Of a DNA stretch of 64,000 nt, positions 42,641 to 55,896 are shown piece by piece; within the stretch, counting starts at the first letter, position 1; each line of letters starts with the position of its first letter. The notes beneath the pieces were generated by a model. That model saw nothing but the letters and a program-made list of their open reading frames with translations, had not been told where the DNA came from and did no database searches. The stretch is from contig JAEOAD010000034.1 of NCBI GenBank assembly GCA_036365145.1, positions 17,637,501-17,701,500 on the forward strand, in the 5' to 3' direction. Position numbers and translations under genes: made by a program. This stretch comes from Orientallactaga sibirica. Taxonomy: Eukaryota > Chordata > Mammalia > Rodentia > Dipodidae.

Positions 42641-45300
42641 GTTTAGTTTAAGCCTGTAGTAAACCTACTGCTTCTGACGTCACCACTGCTCTGGTGCTAG
42701 TTTGGCTGTGGTTTCTTTTGTGGCATACCTGTGGCATAACGTACTCATTAGCACTTTTATTAAAATGCCAAAAACTAGTAATATGTGAATAAATATTACA
42801 TTGTATGAGCAAAGGGTAAGAAACTTTCAACCTTGGATAATCCTTAAGCAATAGTTAAAGGAAGGGACTTAGGGATAGGACTTGCTGGACTCTGCTGATC
42901 AAGAACACACACACGCATTCTAGTCAGAAGTACAGTCCTATTAATCCCACATGTTACCTCCAACAGGGCCCATAATTACTGACCTCATTGTCTTCTTCAG
43001 TGCTACAATCAGCACTTCTTTTCATGTATGTTTGTTCTATGTCAAGAGTCCAAACAGGCGTCTGAGGAAATAAGCAAAGGGCATACCTAAAGATGAGTCA
43101 TTTTTTTTTTTTTTTCAATATTGGTCATCTGTGTGGTTCAGGCCAAAGTTACCATAACAGAGGAAACCTAGTCACATTGCTTTAGGCAGGTAGATTACAA
43201 AGTAATAAGATTAACTTTAGGACAAGTTTCAAGTAAGGAATTTAGCATCTCACAGTAATATTCTCAGATAAGTGATTTGTGAGGTACAAAAGAAATAGCC
43301 TCACAGTTCTTTCCCACAGTTCATTCTTATGTTTTATTCTCATACTTCTTCCCCATAGTTATCTTGTATTTACATTCACAACCTCAACCAGGCCCACTAT
43401 ATATCATTTTTTTCCTAGTTAGTACTCAATTTCAACCTCAATTTTCTTTTGCCCAACCTGGAATGATTGTCATCATTCTTGTCCATAAAATAAAACTTTT
43501 CTATTTTTGTTGTTTAACCCAAAAAAAGAATTAAACATTTTGCCTATTTATGGGCAACATAACCTTAAAAAGTCCATATTGACAGATAAACTCAATTTGA
43601 CCACTTATTTAACAAATGATTACCACATGTACCCTCTGTGTATAACACTGTGTTCTAATGGGTGAATGATAAATACTGTGTATGTTCTTGTAGAGTTCAT
43701 ACAACACTGAAGGACACAAAAATATAGTAAGAAAAACAAATGTATACATTTTAGAGGAATTCAGTCTTAACAAATCTGCTAACTTTGTAATGTTGTGAGA
43801 GCAAATAAAATTCCTTTGAGGCCAGGCCCTCAGGGGTATTGAGTTATGTTTTTGAAGGACATTAGCTACATACCCAGCTTATTTAACTGTCACTTTACTA
43901 ATGAAAATTAGCATATCTTCTCATTTAATATCAGGGCCATGAATGCTTATGTAAACACACATGTGCTCATAGTTGTCTTATAAGGATCATCATTCTGGAT
44001 TTTCATATTCTCAGTATTTTCCTACATCAAATGAAAAAGAAGCCAGAATGCTGATTTTAGGGATTTTCAGGGCATATGAAATAACATAGCAATGAGTCAA
44101 AGACTGAATAATAAACAGAGGGGAGAGTTAATTCTAAACAACTTGATGGGAACCAGCAGAATAATTATAATTATATGTGGAGGATCTGATGATCAAAACA
44201 ATACACCAAACTATTTTTGCTAACAATTTTATTGTTTTTAATTAGAAAGGGTAGTAAGCTCCTTGCTCCTGGGTCTATCATTCAAAGGCACTCACACATT
44301 ATCAGGGATAATGCTGAAATCACATCTTCCCTGAGTGAAATAAATTTCCAGCTATAGCAAAGAATTGCAATCTAAATCATATGGAAAAATGGTTTTCTTA
44401 AATTTATGTTCTATAAGAAACATGGAACTTGGAATTTGAGAGAGTCATTGAAGACTGTGAATATAATTGTCAATAATTTGAAAGAAAAAACATGATATGC
44501 GTGGCTAGCTTACAATAAATTATTAAAACATTACTCAGCTTATAACTTGATGTTTACAATTACTTGGAAAGGCTACATTATTATTTACCTTTCCAAATTA
44601 AAAAAAAACAAACTGCAAGAAAGTCAAATTTTCCAAAGGTCATATAAGCATAATGACTGAACCTGAGTTAGATGTCTAAGTCTCAGATCTAGCACTATAG
44701 AGTGGATCTCTATTCCTTGATTTCTCTCTTGCTGGGAATAGCTCTAAGAAGTGGGGTTGGGCTATTAGATCTCAGAAATAATAGCAGTTATCTCACATTG
44801 TCATGATAGTCATAGCAGTTGGTAGAGATTTTAAGATAGTTTAAAAGAAATAAAAGGTTCTGAAACTATGTATGTAATTTACTTAAGTCCCCCAAGCTTG
44901 TGTGCATTGGTTGTCCTGACAGCAGGGAGCAAGGGGTTAAATGGAGCAGAAGCAAAGATAATTGACATGTGGCCTATTGGTCTTTCCCCAGGCCATTTGG
45001 GAACTTAAATAGCCAACAGTTAATTAAAAATAAACTGACACTTTACTTTAAGGATAGTTTTAATAACCATTTATAAATGTTACATTAAAAATTCATACAC
45101 TGTTATCAACTCCTGCTAAGGATTTACAGCACAATGAAGGTGTTATGAATGTTTTATAGGTTCTAGGGAGAAAGCTTTTCCTGTGGAGATATTTTCAGAA
45201 GACTATTTGTCTTTTCTGGGCCACATCATAAGTACTTAAAACAATAGTATCTTGTGGAATAAAAACACTTCTAAAGTTCATGTTGGGATTCTCTCCTCCC
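42641..45300. other. Unique AT-rich DNA
   Basis: No exon or repeat family was recognised. A T tract lies at about 43100-43114. Confidence 0.45.
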
Positions 45301-45304
45301 ATTT

Positions 45305-45335
45305 GTGGGGCTGGAGAGATGGTTTAGCATACAGT
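45305..45335 (+). repeat. tRNA-derived SINE, 5' fragment only
   Basis: 'gggctggagagatggtttag' matches the head of the family, and the similarity ends within about 30 bp. Probably a truncated copy. Confidence 0.5.
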
Positions 45336-48300
45336 TCTTTTCTCAGGCATAATATGCTTCCAAAAATATTTGCTCAAAGAAGTAGATGCTACAAAGAGGA
45401 AAATCAAGGTAGTATAGAGTGATATAAGTGAATCTACCTCCATGAAAGATGTTGCTTGAGACTTACAAGAATGAATGAGCAAGAAATGGAGAATATTATA
45501 TAAGAATCAAGTAGGAAGGCATTATAGCTAGCAATCTTTGGATTCTGTTAAACAATCTGATCTGTTCTACTTTGCCACAAACACTAGATTCATATCTGCC
45601 TTAGTTTGGCCACATCTGTGAATTTGTATAATAACACAATTCTTTGCAGGCATAGCTTTGGGACTATAGGTCTGAGCCTGCATGGGTTCCATTCACAAAG
45701 AGCAATTGAGCAGAAGTTAGGCTTAAAATTAGAGAGAAGTCTCTTCCAGCTGGTGCCTTTCATTTCTTTCGGCAAGAGCCATGGAGCTGCATATTTTGCA
45801 AGTGTGGTAGAAGAGGACTACAAATTGTCTGCTTAGCTCTTAGCAATTGGAAAGTAAATTTATTTGTTCAAGGACCAGGAATTGCAAACTGTACCTTTTA
45901 AGAGTTTAGGGACTCTGACTTTGTACCAATTTATGATTGAATTTTAAAGCCCTGGAGGATTGCTTTCAGTGTGGACCAGCTTCAAAGGTAAAGTAAAAGG
46001 AACAGAAATAAAAATCAGCAGTGCATTTGTTTTTATTTCTTGGTTTCCTAGTAGTTGTGTAAGTACAGATGTGTAATATTGAGTGACTGTATTATTGGGT
46101 ACAGAATGTCTGGAGCATGGAATGTAACACTTGATGTCATGCTACATGATAAAACCATCAGAACTTTCTATATGTGCAAATACAACAAAAGCTTACTCGT
46201 AATAACTTACTAGGATATAACATGAGAAGTGATTGTAGACATACTTCCATTTATACTTTTGTCATCATTGATTGCTCAGTCTTTTTAGCTTTATTTCATT
46301 GAAAATTACTCTATCCCTCTATTTGTAACCATTCCTCTAAGTGAACTGTGTGTGTGTATGTGTATGCTTTCCTTTTGCTAATTATAACATAGAAATAATA
46401 TATCACAATTATGAGCATATATTGCAAGGCATGTAGGAATCTTAGAATCTTTATTTTTTTCTATCTTGTTTTGTTATTTTTGGAGTTCTAAGACAAGCAT
46501 TACTGATCTCATAACATTACAAAATCTCACCAAAATTGGATTAAATAAAAGTCTTTTACTTTAATTCCTTCCTATAGCAACAGAAAACCTGAGTTGATGA
46601 GAAAGTAAGTAATATAGTGATATAGAAAAATCCTGCATGGGAAGATGAATGAGAATGACCCATAAAGGAAAGAATAATGCAGTAACATGACAGTGTCCAT
46701 GCAAGAGAATCTGCAGGGAGGAAGAGGGAAGAGTGAACATAAGGGATAGAAGACATAGTGGAGAAGAAAGGCAATTTTAGATTTTGGAATAGTTACAATT
46801 GTGCATATGTCTTAAAACTTACTGGCTAGTTATAATACAACATTACCTCTGAAAAGAATAGTTTAACTTTATTTTATAAATCAGTGGAAGGAGTATTGGA
46901 TTCCATCTTGCAAGGTTGTTTCTCCTACAGTGTTCCCACCCCTCCCTCAGTCACCTTATTCATTACATTGAAAAAAAGTATAATACCTTCCAAACAACAA
47001 CAAAACAATAGAAACAATAGATGTGATATTCTCCTCATAGTCCTATTGGAAGAAAATGACTATAATTAAAATATCAGTTTATAACCAGTGTATTTCCATA
47101 TAAAAGATGCAATCACTATTGTCCTTCTAAAATATCCTGGTGAGGACAGCAAAATTATATCTCAGGAAATAAAACCGATGAACAGTATATACTCCGATTC
47201 ATTCTCCACATTCAATCACTGCCCTTCCCCACTTTTCTTCTGTGGTTTTTGCCTATAAAGCTGATTTTCCCTTTACCACCCACAGGCTTCTACTTTGTTC
47301 TTTATAAATCTATATCAGGAAGGCCAAATTCACTAAAGCATGCATGAGATGGATTATGGCTGCTGATCTTCAAAAAGTTTGTTGTGTTTCATCCTTTTTT
47401 ATTCAAACAAACTGGATCGGGGTCTCACTGCTCCCTGCCCTTATCAGCTTTGATGTCTGTCACAGATTTTCAGGCAATGTAGAAATAATTAATAATAATA
47501 ATAAAACTCATTTACTACTGACTGCTTCCTTACCACTCTATCACACATCAGACTGGTCTTTCATAGGAACTCTCTTAGTGCTGTCCATCATGCATGGCCT
47601 CACAGTGTGATCCATGGAATTCTACCATTTCATTATATCTGTGACTGGACTTTAAGGTAGTGATTAGTCTTTAGTATCCAGACTATTCATGCATTACAAT
47701 CCATTACCCTTTGAGTAAAGGCCAGGATTGTTGAACTTGGACTATGTGTAGAAGACTTGATTTCTTTGTGGCTGATGCTAGTCTCTGGCCTTTGTGTGAC
47801 ACTGGGAAAAAATCATTTCCCTGGTTGTCTCTGGTTTACATACACAAATTTAAATGACAGAAATTCAGTGGTGGTAACCAGAAGCCAATTTAACATTAGG
47901 GATTTAAAAAATCATATTTATTCATTCTATAATGTTTTGGGAGGTGAATTGAAGGAAGCCTTATGGAAGAGGGGCCTTTAAATTAGGTCTTGAAGATGTT
48001 GTAAAAGCCAGATAGGTGTGATGGGTATAAGGCATTTTAGAAGTGGTCTGGATACAGGTCAATCTGTATATTAATTTCACTCAACCAAGATCTATTAATT
48101 GAACATCTAGTCTTTGACACTGACCTAGGGGCTAGGGATTCACTGGTAAGCAATATGAAATCTGGCTCCATTCCAGTTCAGAAAGAACTGGTCATTCATT
48201 TTTCTGAACCAAAGAAATACACTACAGTGAGCATTGGTAGTTATATGGGAATATAATGAAATTGGGCAGTGGAGAGCCTTAGATTCCAGTTTAAGATTAT

Positions 48301-48469
48301 TTTCCATGGTGATATACTAGCTTTTCCTCTAAAACTTGTTTGTAGCACATGGGGATTGATGGAGACCTTTCTATACAGAGAAGCACTGAAGGAAGGAACA
48401 TACCTCACAGTGATCCAACTTCTGAGAGCTATCACAGATGATGAAGCTATGGAAGCAGAGGAAGAGAAC
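45336..48469. other. Unique DNA, possible ancient repeat near 48 kb
   Basis: No exon was recognised. 47930-48050 ('gaaggaagccttatggaaga') and 48070-48200 ('actcaaccaagatctattaa') resemble pieces of ancient mammalian interspersed repeats, too weakly to name. Confidence 0.4.
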
Positions 48470-48860
48470 TGGTATCCACAGGAGTTCAAATACCTTCTGA
48501 TACAGGATACCCCCCATGTGGTCCAAGTCCTTTGCGTTCTGTGAGCTTGTGTTTCAGCTGCCTTTCTTTCCCATTGCAGCATTTGCTTTCTTCAAAGGAA
48601 GCTGCAGGTGGATCCACAGGCCTGCAATCATCTACTCCATTCACAGCATAAAAAGTTTTATCTCAATTCACTACGTGTTTTTGCTTGAGGATTTCTCTGG
48701 AGTCAGTGCTTTCAAAGGACAAAGCCTGGGATACTCGGGCAATGATTGACCTTCATATGCATCTATGCCCCCTACTTCATCATCTCTCTCATACTTGTAG
48801 TTTTCATGTTATGGTACCCCTACTACAAGTATGAGGAGAAAAGAAATAAAAATGAAGGAA
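48470..48860 (+). pseudogene. TMEM97: TMEM97 processed pseudogene, coding part
   Basis: Intronless, broken copy of TMEM97 (sigma-2 receptor, an ER/lysosomal membrane protein of about 176 residues). Homology starts at YPQEF (48473-48487), so the first third is missing. An apparent in-frame loss of about a dozen codons joins this EF to the next. After a frameshift it reads [13 protein letters not shown] at 48540-48578, then [15 protein letters not shown] and FLLEDFS. A second frameshift near 48740 leads to IYAPYFIISLIL and YYKYEEKR (48821-48844), the conserved C-terminal basic end. The order and spacing match the parent mRNA with no introns. Confidence 0.9.
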
Positions 48861-49157
48861 ACAATCTCTAACCCAGTGGGGGAGATGCTAACAGTGCAGT
48901 TTCCTTGGATCCAATGCAAGAAAAGTAGCTCTGAACCCATGTCTTCAGTAGCATATGAAACATATCACCAGCAATACGCAAGAACAAGACCGAGGCAAAA
49001 GCCATGTCACCCTCACCTTTCAAGGGCAATGGGACATGACAAGACAGAGGAGTGGACTAGATGATAGGAAAGTGGTGCCTAATACCTTACTGTATGTCCA
49101 AGCTCCATCACAGGAGCAGACCAGAAGCTGGGTGAGGTTCCACAAAACATGGTCTGG
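48861..49157 (+). pseudogene. Probable TMEM97 retrocopy 3' UTR, left part
   Basis: Sequence directly downstream of the TMEM97 coding remnant, before the L1 fragment. It is assigned by position only and I cannot match it to the parent UTR from memory. The overlapping open frames (48831-49182) are not genes. Confidence 0.45.
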
Positions 49158-49953
49158 CGTAATGCTCATACAAGTGCAGTAGTGGCAAACAGCCATGGTG
49201 GGTTACCAACTGCTCTTGATTTGGCTAATAAATCCATTCAGTGGAATGGAACTCATTGCTGGAACTGGGAAATAAGTCAAAGCCATGTACAAAAAATGAG
49301 CTCAGTCTCCAAGATCTAGTGGCCACCAAATGTGGGCTAGAAGAGAGCCAATGCATATAAAGTTCCCTCCAAAACATATACGGTTATCCCTTCTATCTAG
49401 TACTAACTTCTCTCTCCGTTGGAGAATTTGCTTATCTCTTTTCAGGTGGACAACGAACCTGAAGGGAGGATCAGCTAACCACACCTCACCAGCTGAAACC
49501 ATAGAACAACACAGGGGAAGGGCAAGAATACAGCGCTCAAGGCGATCACAACACCAGAAAAGGCTGAAGGAGATAAACACAGAGAACATCCAACACCAGT
49601 CATAAGCCAGATATCCAGAGACACAGAGGCTCCCAAAACCTCATCAAGGAAGCAGAACTAAAATGACCCCAATGTGGCTCAGGGAAACTCGCGGAAGAGG
49701 GGGCGGAAAGATTGTTAGAGTCACAAGTTGGGGCATTATGCACAGAGACTGGGGCCTATCCACCAGAACCCTTGAGCAAACTCACAATGCATGATAAACA
49801 TTCCCCATTGATGAGGGCCCCTTTGAAAGTGGGAGGAAGGGGAGGAGGACAATGGAACCAATACTATGAATGTAAAATCAGAATAATATAAATAAAAAAT
49901 ATATATTGATTAAAAAAAACTAAATAAATAAAAATAAACATCAAAAAAAAAAA
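49158..49953 (+). mobile_element. 5'-truncated L1 insertion (3' UTR) with 14-bp target-site duplication
   Basis: The 14-bp repeat AAAACATGGTCTGG occurs at 49144-49157 and 49954-49967, and an A-rich patterned tail (49890-49953) precedes the second copy. The body has L1 3'-UTR-like blocks ('ccatggtgggttaccaactg', 'ggctcagggaaactcgcgga', 'gtgggaggaaggggagg'). A fragment of the same sequence is at 6800-6950. Open frames on both strands near 49302-49605 are within the element and are not genes. Confidence 0.85.
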
Positions 49954-49967
49954 AAAACATGGTCTGG

Positions 49968-50400
49968 TTGACATGTTCCTGAGTCATGTGACCCAGAAAG
50001 TATATATTTCATTACACCCTTAATGAAATGAACTTTGAGATTTGTCAAGTTATGTAATATCAGAAATTATGCCTCTTTTAATGTTCATGAAAAATTGAAT
50101 AATGTTTTCTTGCAAAAGAGACTTTAGCTTAATTATTTTGAAGTCAGAAATGTGTTAAAGTGGAAGGTGTTTCTATATTGTGTGCACCTAGGGTGTCTGT
50201 AGCAGTGTCAAGTGTTCCATTATATCTCTACATCTGTCCTGGAAGCCAACCCTTAAACAGACAAACGAAACCAGATGACATACATCCCAGTCCATTCCAT
50301 TTTGTTCCCAAGGTATATTTCTCTAGTCTGTATTTTGTCTGGCTCATGTCTGATCCAAATAAAGGTAACTGCTGACCATTTGTTGTGTGGAGTGGGGACT
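49968..50400 (+). pseudogene. Possible TMEM97 retrocopy 3' UTR, right part
   Basis: Continuation of the pre-insertion sequence after the L1 fragment. 'gatccaaataaaggtaactg' near 50352 contains an AATAAA signal, and no poly(A) tail follows. Assignment to the TMEM97 mRNA is an inference from position. Confidence 0.35.
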
Positions 50401-53400
50401 ACAACATCTAAGGATCTCAATAAGGGGTCAAGCAATCCTTAAGATGGAAGAAAAAGTAGATCATGATATTTGAAAATGTAAATTTATTGGCTTTCCTTCC
50501 AAACTTTGAATTTACAAAACAGTGGTTTGAAGTTTACAGACTGTTTAGTTCATACTAAGACTGCACAGGTGAGGAAGCCAAGGTTGCCTTGCCAACAGCA
50601 GTTGCAGCACACTGATATTTAGTACCAGCTTCCAAGACTTGGGACTGCTGCCTTCTGATGGCTGCACTCCTAGACTGTCACAACATGCTTGGGTTGTTAG
50701 TCAAGTTACTGGAATGATACAGAGGTTTGGTGATTGTTTTGTGTGTGTGGCCTTCTGCTATAAAAATGAAATTTTCAGTTCATTTCTAAAAAATAAATTG
50801 GTCAATAATTTAAAACAAAACTAGAACTAGATTGAGGCTTACGTAATCTCTCTGTGTATTCATTCCTTCATCGACAAAATAAAGGCCAATAATACGTGTC
50901 TATTTTGAGAAATAATTTACAGGATAAATTTACATCTGCACAGTGCCCATTCAACTACTGCTTAGTAAATGGTAGCAAAATATTGTAGTGGCTATTTTTT
51001 TAGTGATTGAGACATTCATTACCTGAGAATTTGGAAAGGAAGGACTTTCAGAAATGTTGAAGAAGGAACTGAATAAGAATTTATATCTAGAATTAAAGTC
51101 CTTGTCCTTTGGGAGTTGCTCCTTACGTTGCTGAATTCATCTGTTGAAATATGATGAAGATATTATGCTTCACCCATGTCTTATTAACTTCTTTCATTGT
51201 GAGTTATAGTAATATAATCACAAGCATCTGATTGGTAGAATGTATTTTCTTCATAAAAACTGGTGTTCCTGAAATACCATCCATTCTTCACTGAATCCAT
51301 TACATATGCAAAGGGAAATCTAATGATTTCTTACAAAGTATGAAACAAAGGACTAAAGAAGAGTTTCAAAGTTGATCCCCTGGATTTTTAATTAATGATA
51401 TTAATTCCAAGAATACAAGTTCTCTAGTTTGGGTTCCAGAATTTCTTCTACTTGACTATGTACATTATTTTTAAAACTGAAAAGTCTGGTCCAATGAAAA
51501 ATCCACTTGGAAGAGAAAAAGTCTCAACAAGAAGAAGATATGGATAATGGATTCATGGATTCAAGAAGCTGAAATAATTCAAAAGTCTAGGGTTGAATTC
51601 TTGTACTATTACTAATAATGTAAAATGGATCAGAAGTTCATATATTTGTAGTTATAGATGTGATAATTTGTGTCTGCCTAATAAGTATCCATAAAGGGAA
51701 GAATAACTAAGTCAAGCTTCACCCAGTGAATTATATTGTATGCTGCTCATTTGTGCCTTTCAGACCTAGGCAGCCAGCATCTGCTGGTCCTCTCCTATGG
51801 CAGATGGCTCATTTCCTCCAGGGCAATCTGATCACACATGGAAGAGCACCCGTGGTCTCCTTACACTGAGTCAAAATGTGCTAGTGATAGCTGATTTATG
51901 GGAAATGAATTCTAATCTCTAAATCTATGTATGATATTTTCTTTACATTTCACCTAATTTGTCTGAGATATATACAACATCTTACCTAACTCTTTTCAAG
52001 GTTAATGTCACATGGCTCCTCAACTGGTTTACATATTATAATTAACATTGTCTTGAATATTTTTTGAGCTATAAGTCTCCTTATTGTTACAATGGCTTCT
52101 TTTACAAACTGAGGAACGCTATTTTAAAATCTGGAATCTATCTTATCCAAGTCAGTTAAAATGTATTCTGACAAAGTATTTTCATTCCTGTTTCAAGTCC
52201 ACCTCAAGTCATTTGTGAGGGTTCCATGTAATCCTGTCCCTGCCATGCAGATTGATACGGGAGCTACCACCTGGGTTTCTCCCAAGGGTACTGCAGTGCT
52301 CTGAGAGCTGCTGACTGGAGGGTTCATTCCAATTCTATTGGCAAATCCAAGTCAGATGGCCACAGGCAACTTCAAAGCTGGGTATAAGCATAGTAATCAC
52401 AATGCAAATTGATGTGAAGCAAGAAAGGGTGAACGATGATCACAGAGTTTTTTGTTATGTAAACCAAAAGGCAAAAATATTTCAAAAAGGAGAAAGTGAT
52501 TCATATGATTCCCTTCAGCAAAGATCACTGAGAACTGATGGAGAATATGAGGACAGACTTAGTAATGATTTGGAAACAACAAAATTCTAAAATCTCTGAA
52601 GATATCACATGATCTCTTTCTCATTAAAACAAAGTAAAAATTTACCTAAGTTTCCAAAAAATATTTTGTATATATGACAGGGACTCTTCTATAATTCCAA
52701 AAGTTCAATGGGGAGGGAATAATTTCTCTTTTTGAAATAAAATAGACTTGAGTTTCCACTGACAGGGGATCTGGGTTTTCTATACTTCCAACTTGAAGAC
52801 CCTCACTTTTCCTGACTTACAGAAGAAATTTGGGTCTTTCTATAATTCAGGAACAGTCCACCTTCCTCACCAAAATTCACTACTGCTGCTTCGCACAATG
52901 TTCTGGGAATAAAGAACCCCAGCTCTATATGGGTTGTCAATCAATTGTGGATCCAGATCTCTGGACAGGTTCTTGGGAATCTGAGGGCAAGCTCTTGCTT
53001 TTCCCTTAGCGCTGAAGGGCATAGGTATCCTTTGGCTTGCTCATCTGAGTCACTGCTTTCCTCCTTTCTACATGCTGTGCCTCAGAAAACTGGCCTTCTC
53101 AGTAACAGCGGGTTTCGAGTGGGGTGGCTTACACTTGTGCTCCATCTTAGCTCAGACCTGACATCTGCCTCTTCCTAAGAGTTCACATCACCTTGATTTT
53201 ACAGGTTTTTCTTTCAACTTTTAAAATCCAGAAACTTCTATTTCATCCTTCTTTCTAGATAACAGAACTCTGTGTGTTTCCTTCCAGAGGCTATGTGAAC
53301 CCTACTGAGGTTTGTGATGTGAGGGACAATGGGAAAATGCTGCTTACATTAACTCAAAATTATTTTTTTTTTCTCCTAAATGAGACCATGTCAACTTTTA

Positions 53401-54150
53401 GTCACAGCTCTCTCCTAGAGAACTGAAATCAAATCAAATCAAAATGAAAATAAATTAATGACGAAGTAAAACGTGTGTAAACCTGGCCTCCTGCAAGGCT
53501 TGCCACTAATTGCTCCAAGGGAATTATTTTTTCATTAGTGTTAGTCATATATATTGCAGTTTATACTTTTAAAATGCAAAATTTTTAATAATAGGAAAGT
53601 AAGTTTAAATGTCAAGATGCATATGAAAATCAGTATTCTTTAAGTTAATGTACACATGGAGAGTACATACCCACTATTTCTATTTGTGACTTCAAATGTT
53701 GCCGATGCACCCAGAGTGTGCAAAATTACCTGAATTACCTGGGAGTGTTACAGCAGCTGCTACATCAGCAGTTATTTTGCCAGGTGTTCAGAGGCTGTGT
53801 AAATTAGTACAGACTGGTAGATACACTGGCAATATTTATGAGAGCCACTTTTAGTTTAAAAGAAAAAAATGATTTTCTTAGATAAAACACTGTTGCAGGA
53901 TCACAGAAGATGAGAGGCATACTGTGACAGTATCAGCATCAAAACATACTAAGAACAAAAAGCACTGTAGGGACACTCAACACCGTGTGTTACTAAGCAG
54001 ACTTTAGCTAGGATCTGACATCACCTAGAGAATATGCCTTGCTTATCCAAGAGGATGGGACAAAGAAACACTGAGGCTGATTAAGACAAAGTCTAAATGA
54101 GATGTTACCAGTGCCAATGGGCAAAGGTCCTGCAAGGATTAAACACAAGG
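50401..54150. other. Unique DNA, includes a candidate conserved segment
   Basis: No repeat or exon was recognised. 53690-53880 ('gttgccgatgcacccagagt', 'acagcagctgctacatcagc') is balanced in composition and repeat-free, and is flagged as a candidate conserved non-coding element. Confidence 0.4.
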
Positions 54151-55775
54151 AAATGTTTTGGCTATTTATAATGGGTCAGGCACCATGCTAGGTCTTTGAC
54201 ACAGACAAATGAAACCACTGGATATTAAGATCTGCCTTCCTCCTCAGCACATGATTTATAAGAAGTTCTCAAGAAAAGCTACAAGAGAAAGGAAACAAGG
54301 ATGGCATTTAATAATAATAAATACAATATTCAGCCCCAAAACATGTGGTCAGATTTGGCCATACATATTATAGTTTCTACATCTGAGAATAAAATATTCT
54401 CATAAATAACTGAATTGGTAGAAAGATTTCATTTCCTTATTAATGGTATACCAACTATTTGCATAGTATTTAAGCTGTAATATTATTCACATAATCTTGA
54501 CATGATTTAAAGTCATTATACGAAGTGTGTTGCTTATATGCAAATATGACATCATTTTATATAAAAGATTTGAGCTTCTTCAAATACTGGCATTGGTTAG
54601 GTTCCTGGAAGCAAATCCCAGGACAGACACACTTGCCAACACCCAGCTCATTTCCGCCTTCACATCCTCCCCTCCTCCCACCATTCACATGCACACAACA
54701 CACACACACCTTTCCCCACCCACACTTTGTTGATGGATACACACAAGCATAATCCTTGTCGTCATTCCCTACTCAATCTAATATCTCCATTTTCCTCTTC
54801 CCTTCTGAAGTTTTTTGTCCTGAATTCACTCATCTACATCTCCCTACAGCACTTTTAATATAAACTTCTTGTATCACTGAGGTGAGGGTGTTTTATAGAT
54901 GTTTTTCATAAATGTAGTATCTTACAGAAAATAAAAACCAATATTTGGTAGTACAAATCTCATTGGGGCAAACTCAGAGGTCTGTCTCCCTCCACTGTTC
55001 AGCCAGAGGAGCAGCAAGGCATTTATCTATACTCTGAGCCACAGCTGCATTGACATATGCCTGATTACTGGCTTCAACACAAGCAAAACACTAGAGAGTG
55101 GGTGAATGGGAGAATCACACTGCTAACTCAGGAAGTCACGGTTAGCCCTATGATGCTATCACTGACATGAAATCCAACTCCATAGACCTGACATATTGTA
55201 TTTTACTTTCACAAATGCTTTAAGCTTTTAACCTAATTCTTCCCAGTGGAAACGATTTCAGATTCCATATGGGAGGATGAGGAGAGGGGCACAGTGCAGG
55301 ATTAGTGAGCAGAAACATGGGCCCATCAGGAATTGTTACTTCCCTGGAATCAGATTTCCCTACCTTTTGGTAAGTCACATCCAATCCAAACCTCTGTGAA
55401 TCATCTATGCAATGAAAAAATTACCTGCAAATGAAATGCAATGAACAGAATGATGAAGTTCAGGGTGTGGACGTGATAATTAGCATTGTTTACCCAACCT
55501 CTCTCACTATCCTTACAAGCCACTAAAGTGAAACAGTTTCTCTAACACTCACACCAACTCAGCTGCAGAGAAGGGAATGAGAGAACCAGTAATTGAACAC
55601 CCATCTACTAAGTCTATCTATTGTAATTCAGGGTAACTTCCATAACTTCAGTGGGGCCATGACCTGTTTCACCTCTATCCCAGCTGAGTGCAACTTTTCC
55701 TGTTATCCAGTATGAGAGTATTTACCACTTCTTGGTAAAATGAATTATTCATACCCAATAGATAACCTCCTCATG
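54151..55775. other. Mostly unique DNA
   Basis: A short MIR-like piece is possible at about 54170-54240 ('gtcaggcaccatgctaggtc'). A CA/CCC-rich patch lies at 54660-54725. Nothing else was recognised. Confidence 0.4.
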
Positions 55776-55777
55776 AA

Positions 55778-55896
55778 GCTGGGTGTGGTGGTGCACATTT
55801 TTAATTCCAACACTTAGGAGGCTCACCATGCATTTGAGGGCAGCCTGGGATACAGAGTGAGTCCCAGGTCAGCCTGGGATAGAATGAAACCCTGCT
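55778..55896 (+). repeat. B1 SINE
   Basis: 'gctgggtgtggtggtgcaca', 'ttccaacacttaggaggctc', 'ccaggtcagcctgggataga' and 'atgaaaccctgctttaaa'. It runs directly into the purine tract. Confidence 0.92.

Noticed and set aside
48516..48749. 77-codon frame as an active TMEM97 gene
   Set aside because: Frame breaks on both sides, missing N-terminal third and no introns show a processed pseudogene.
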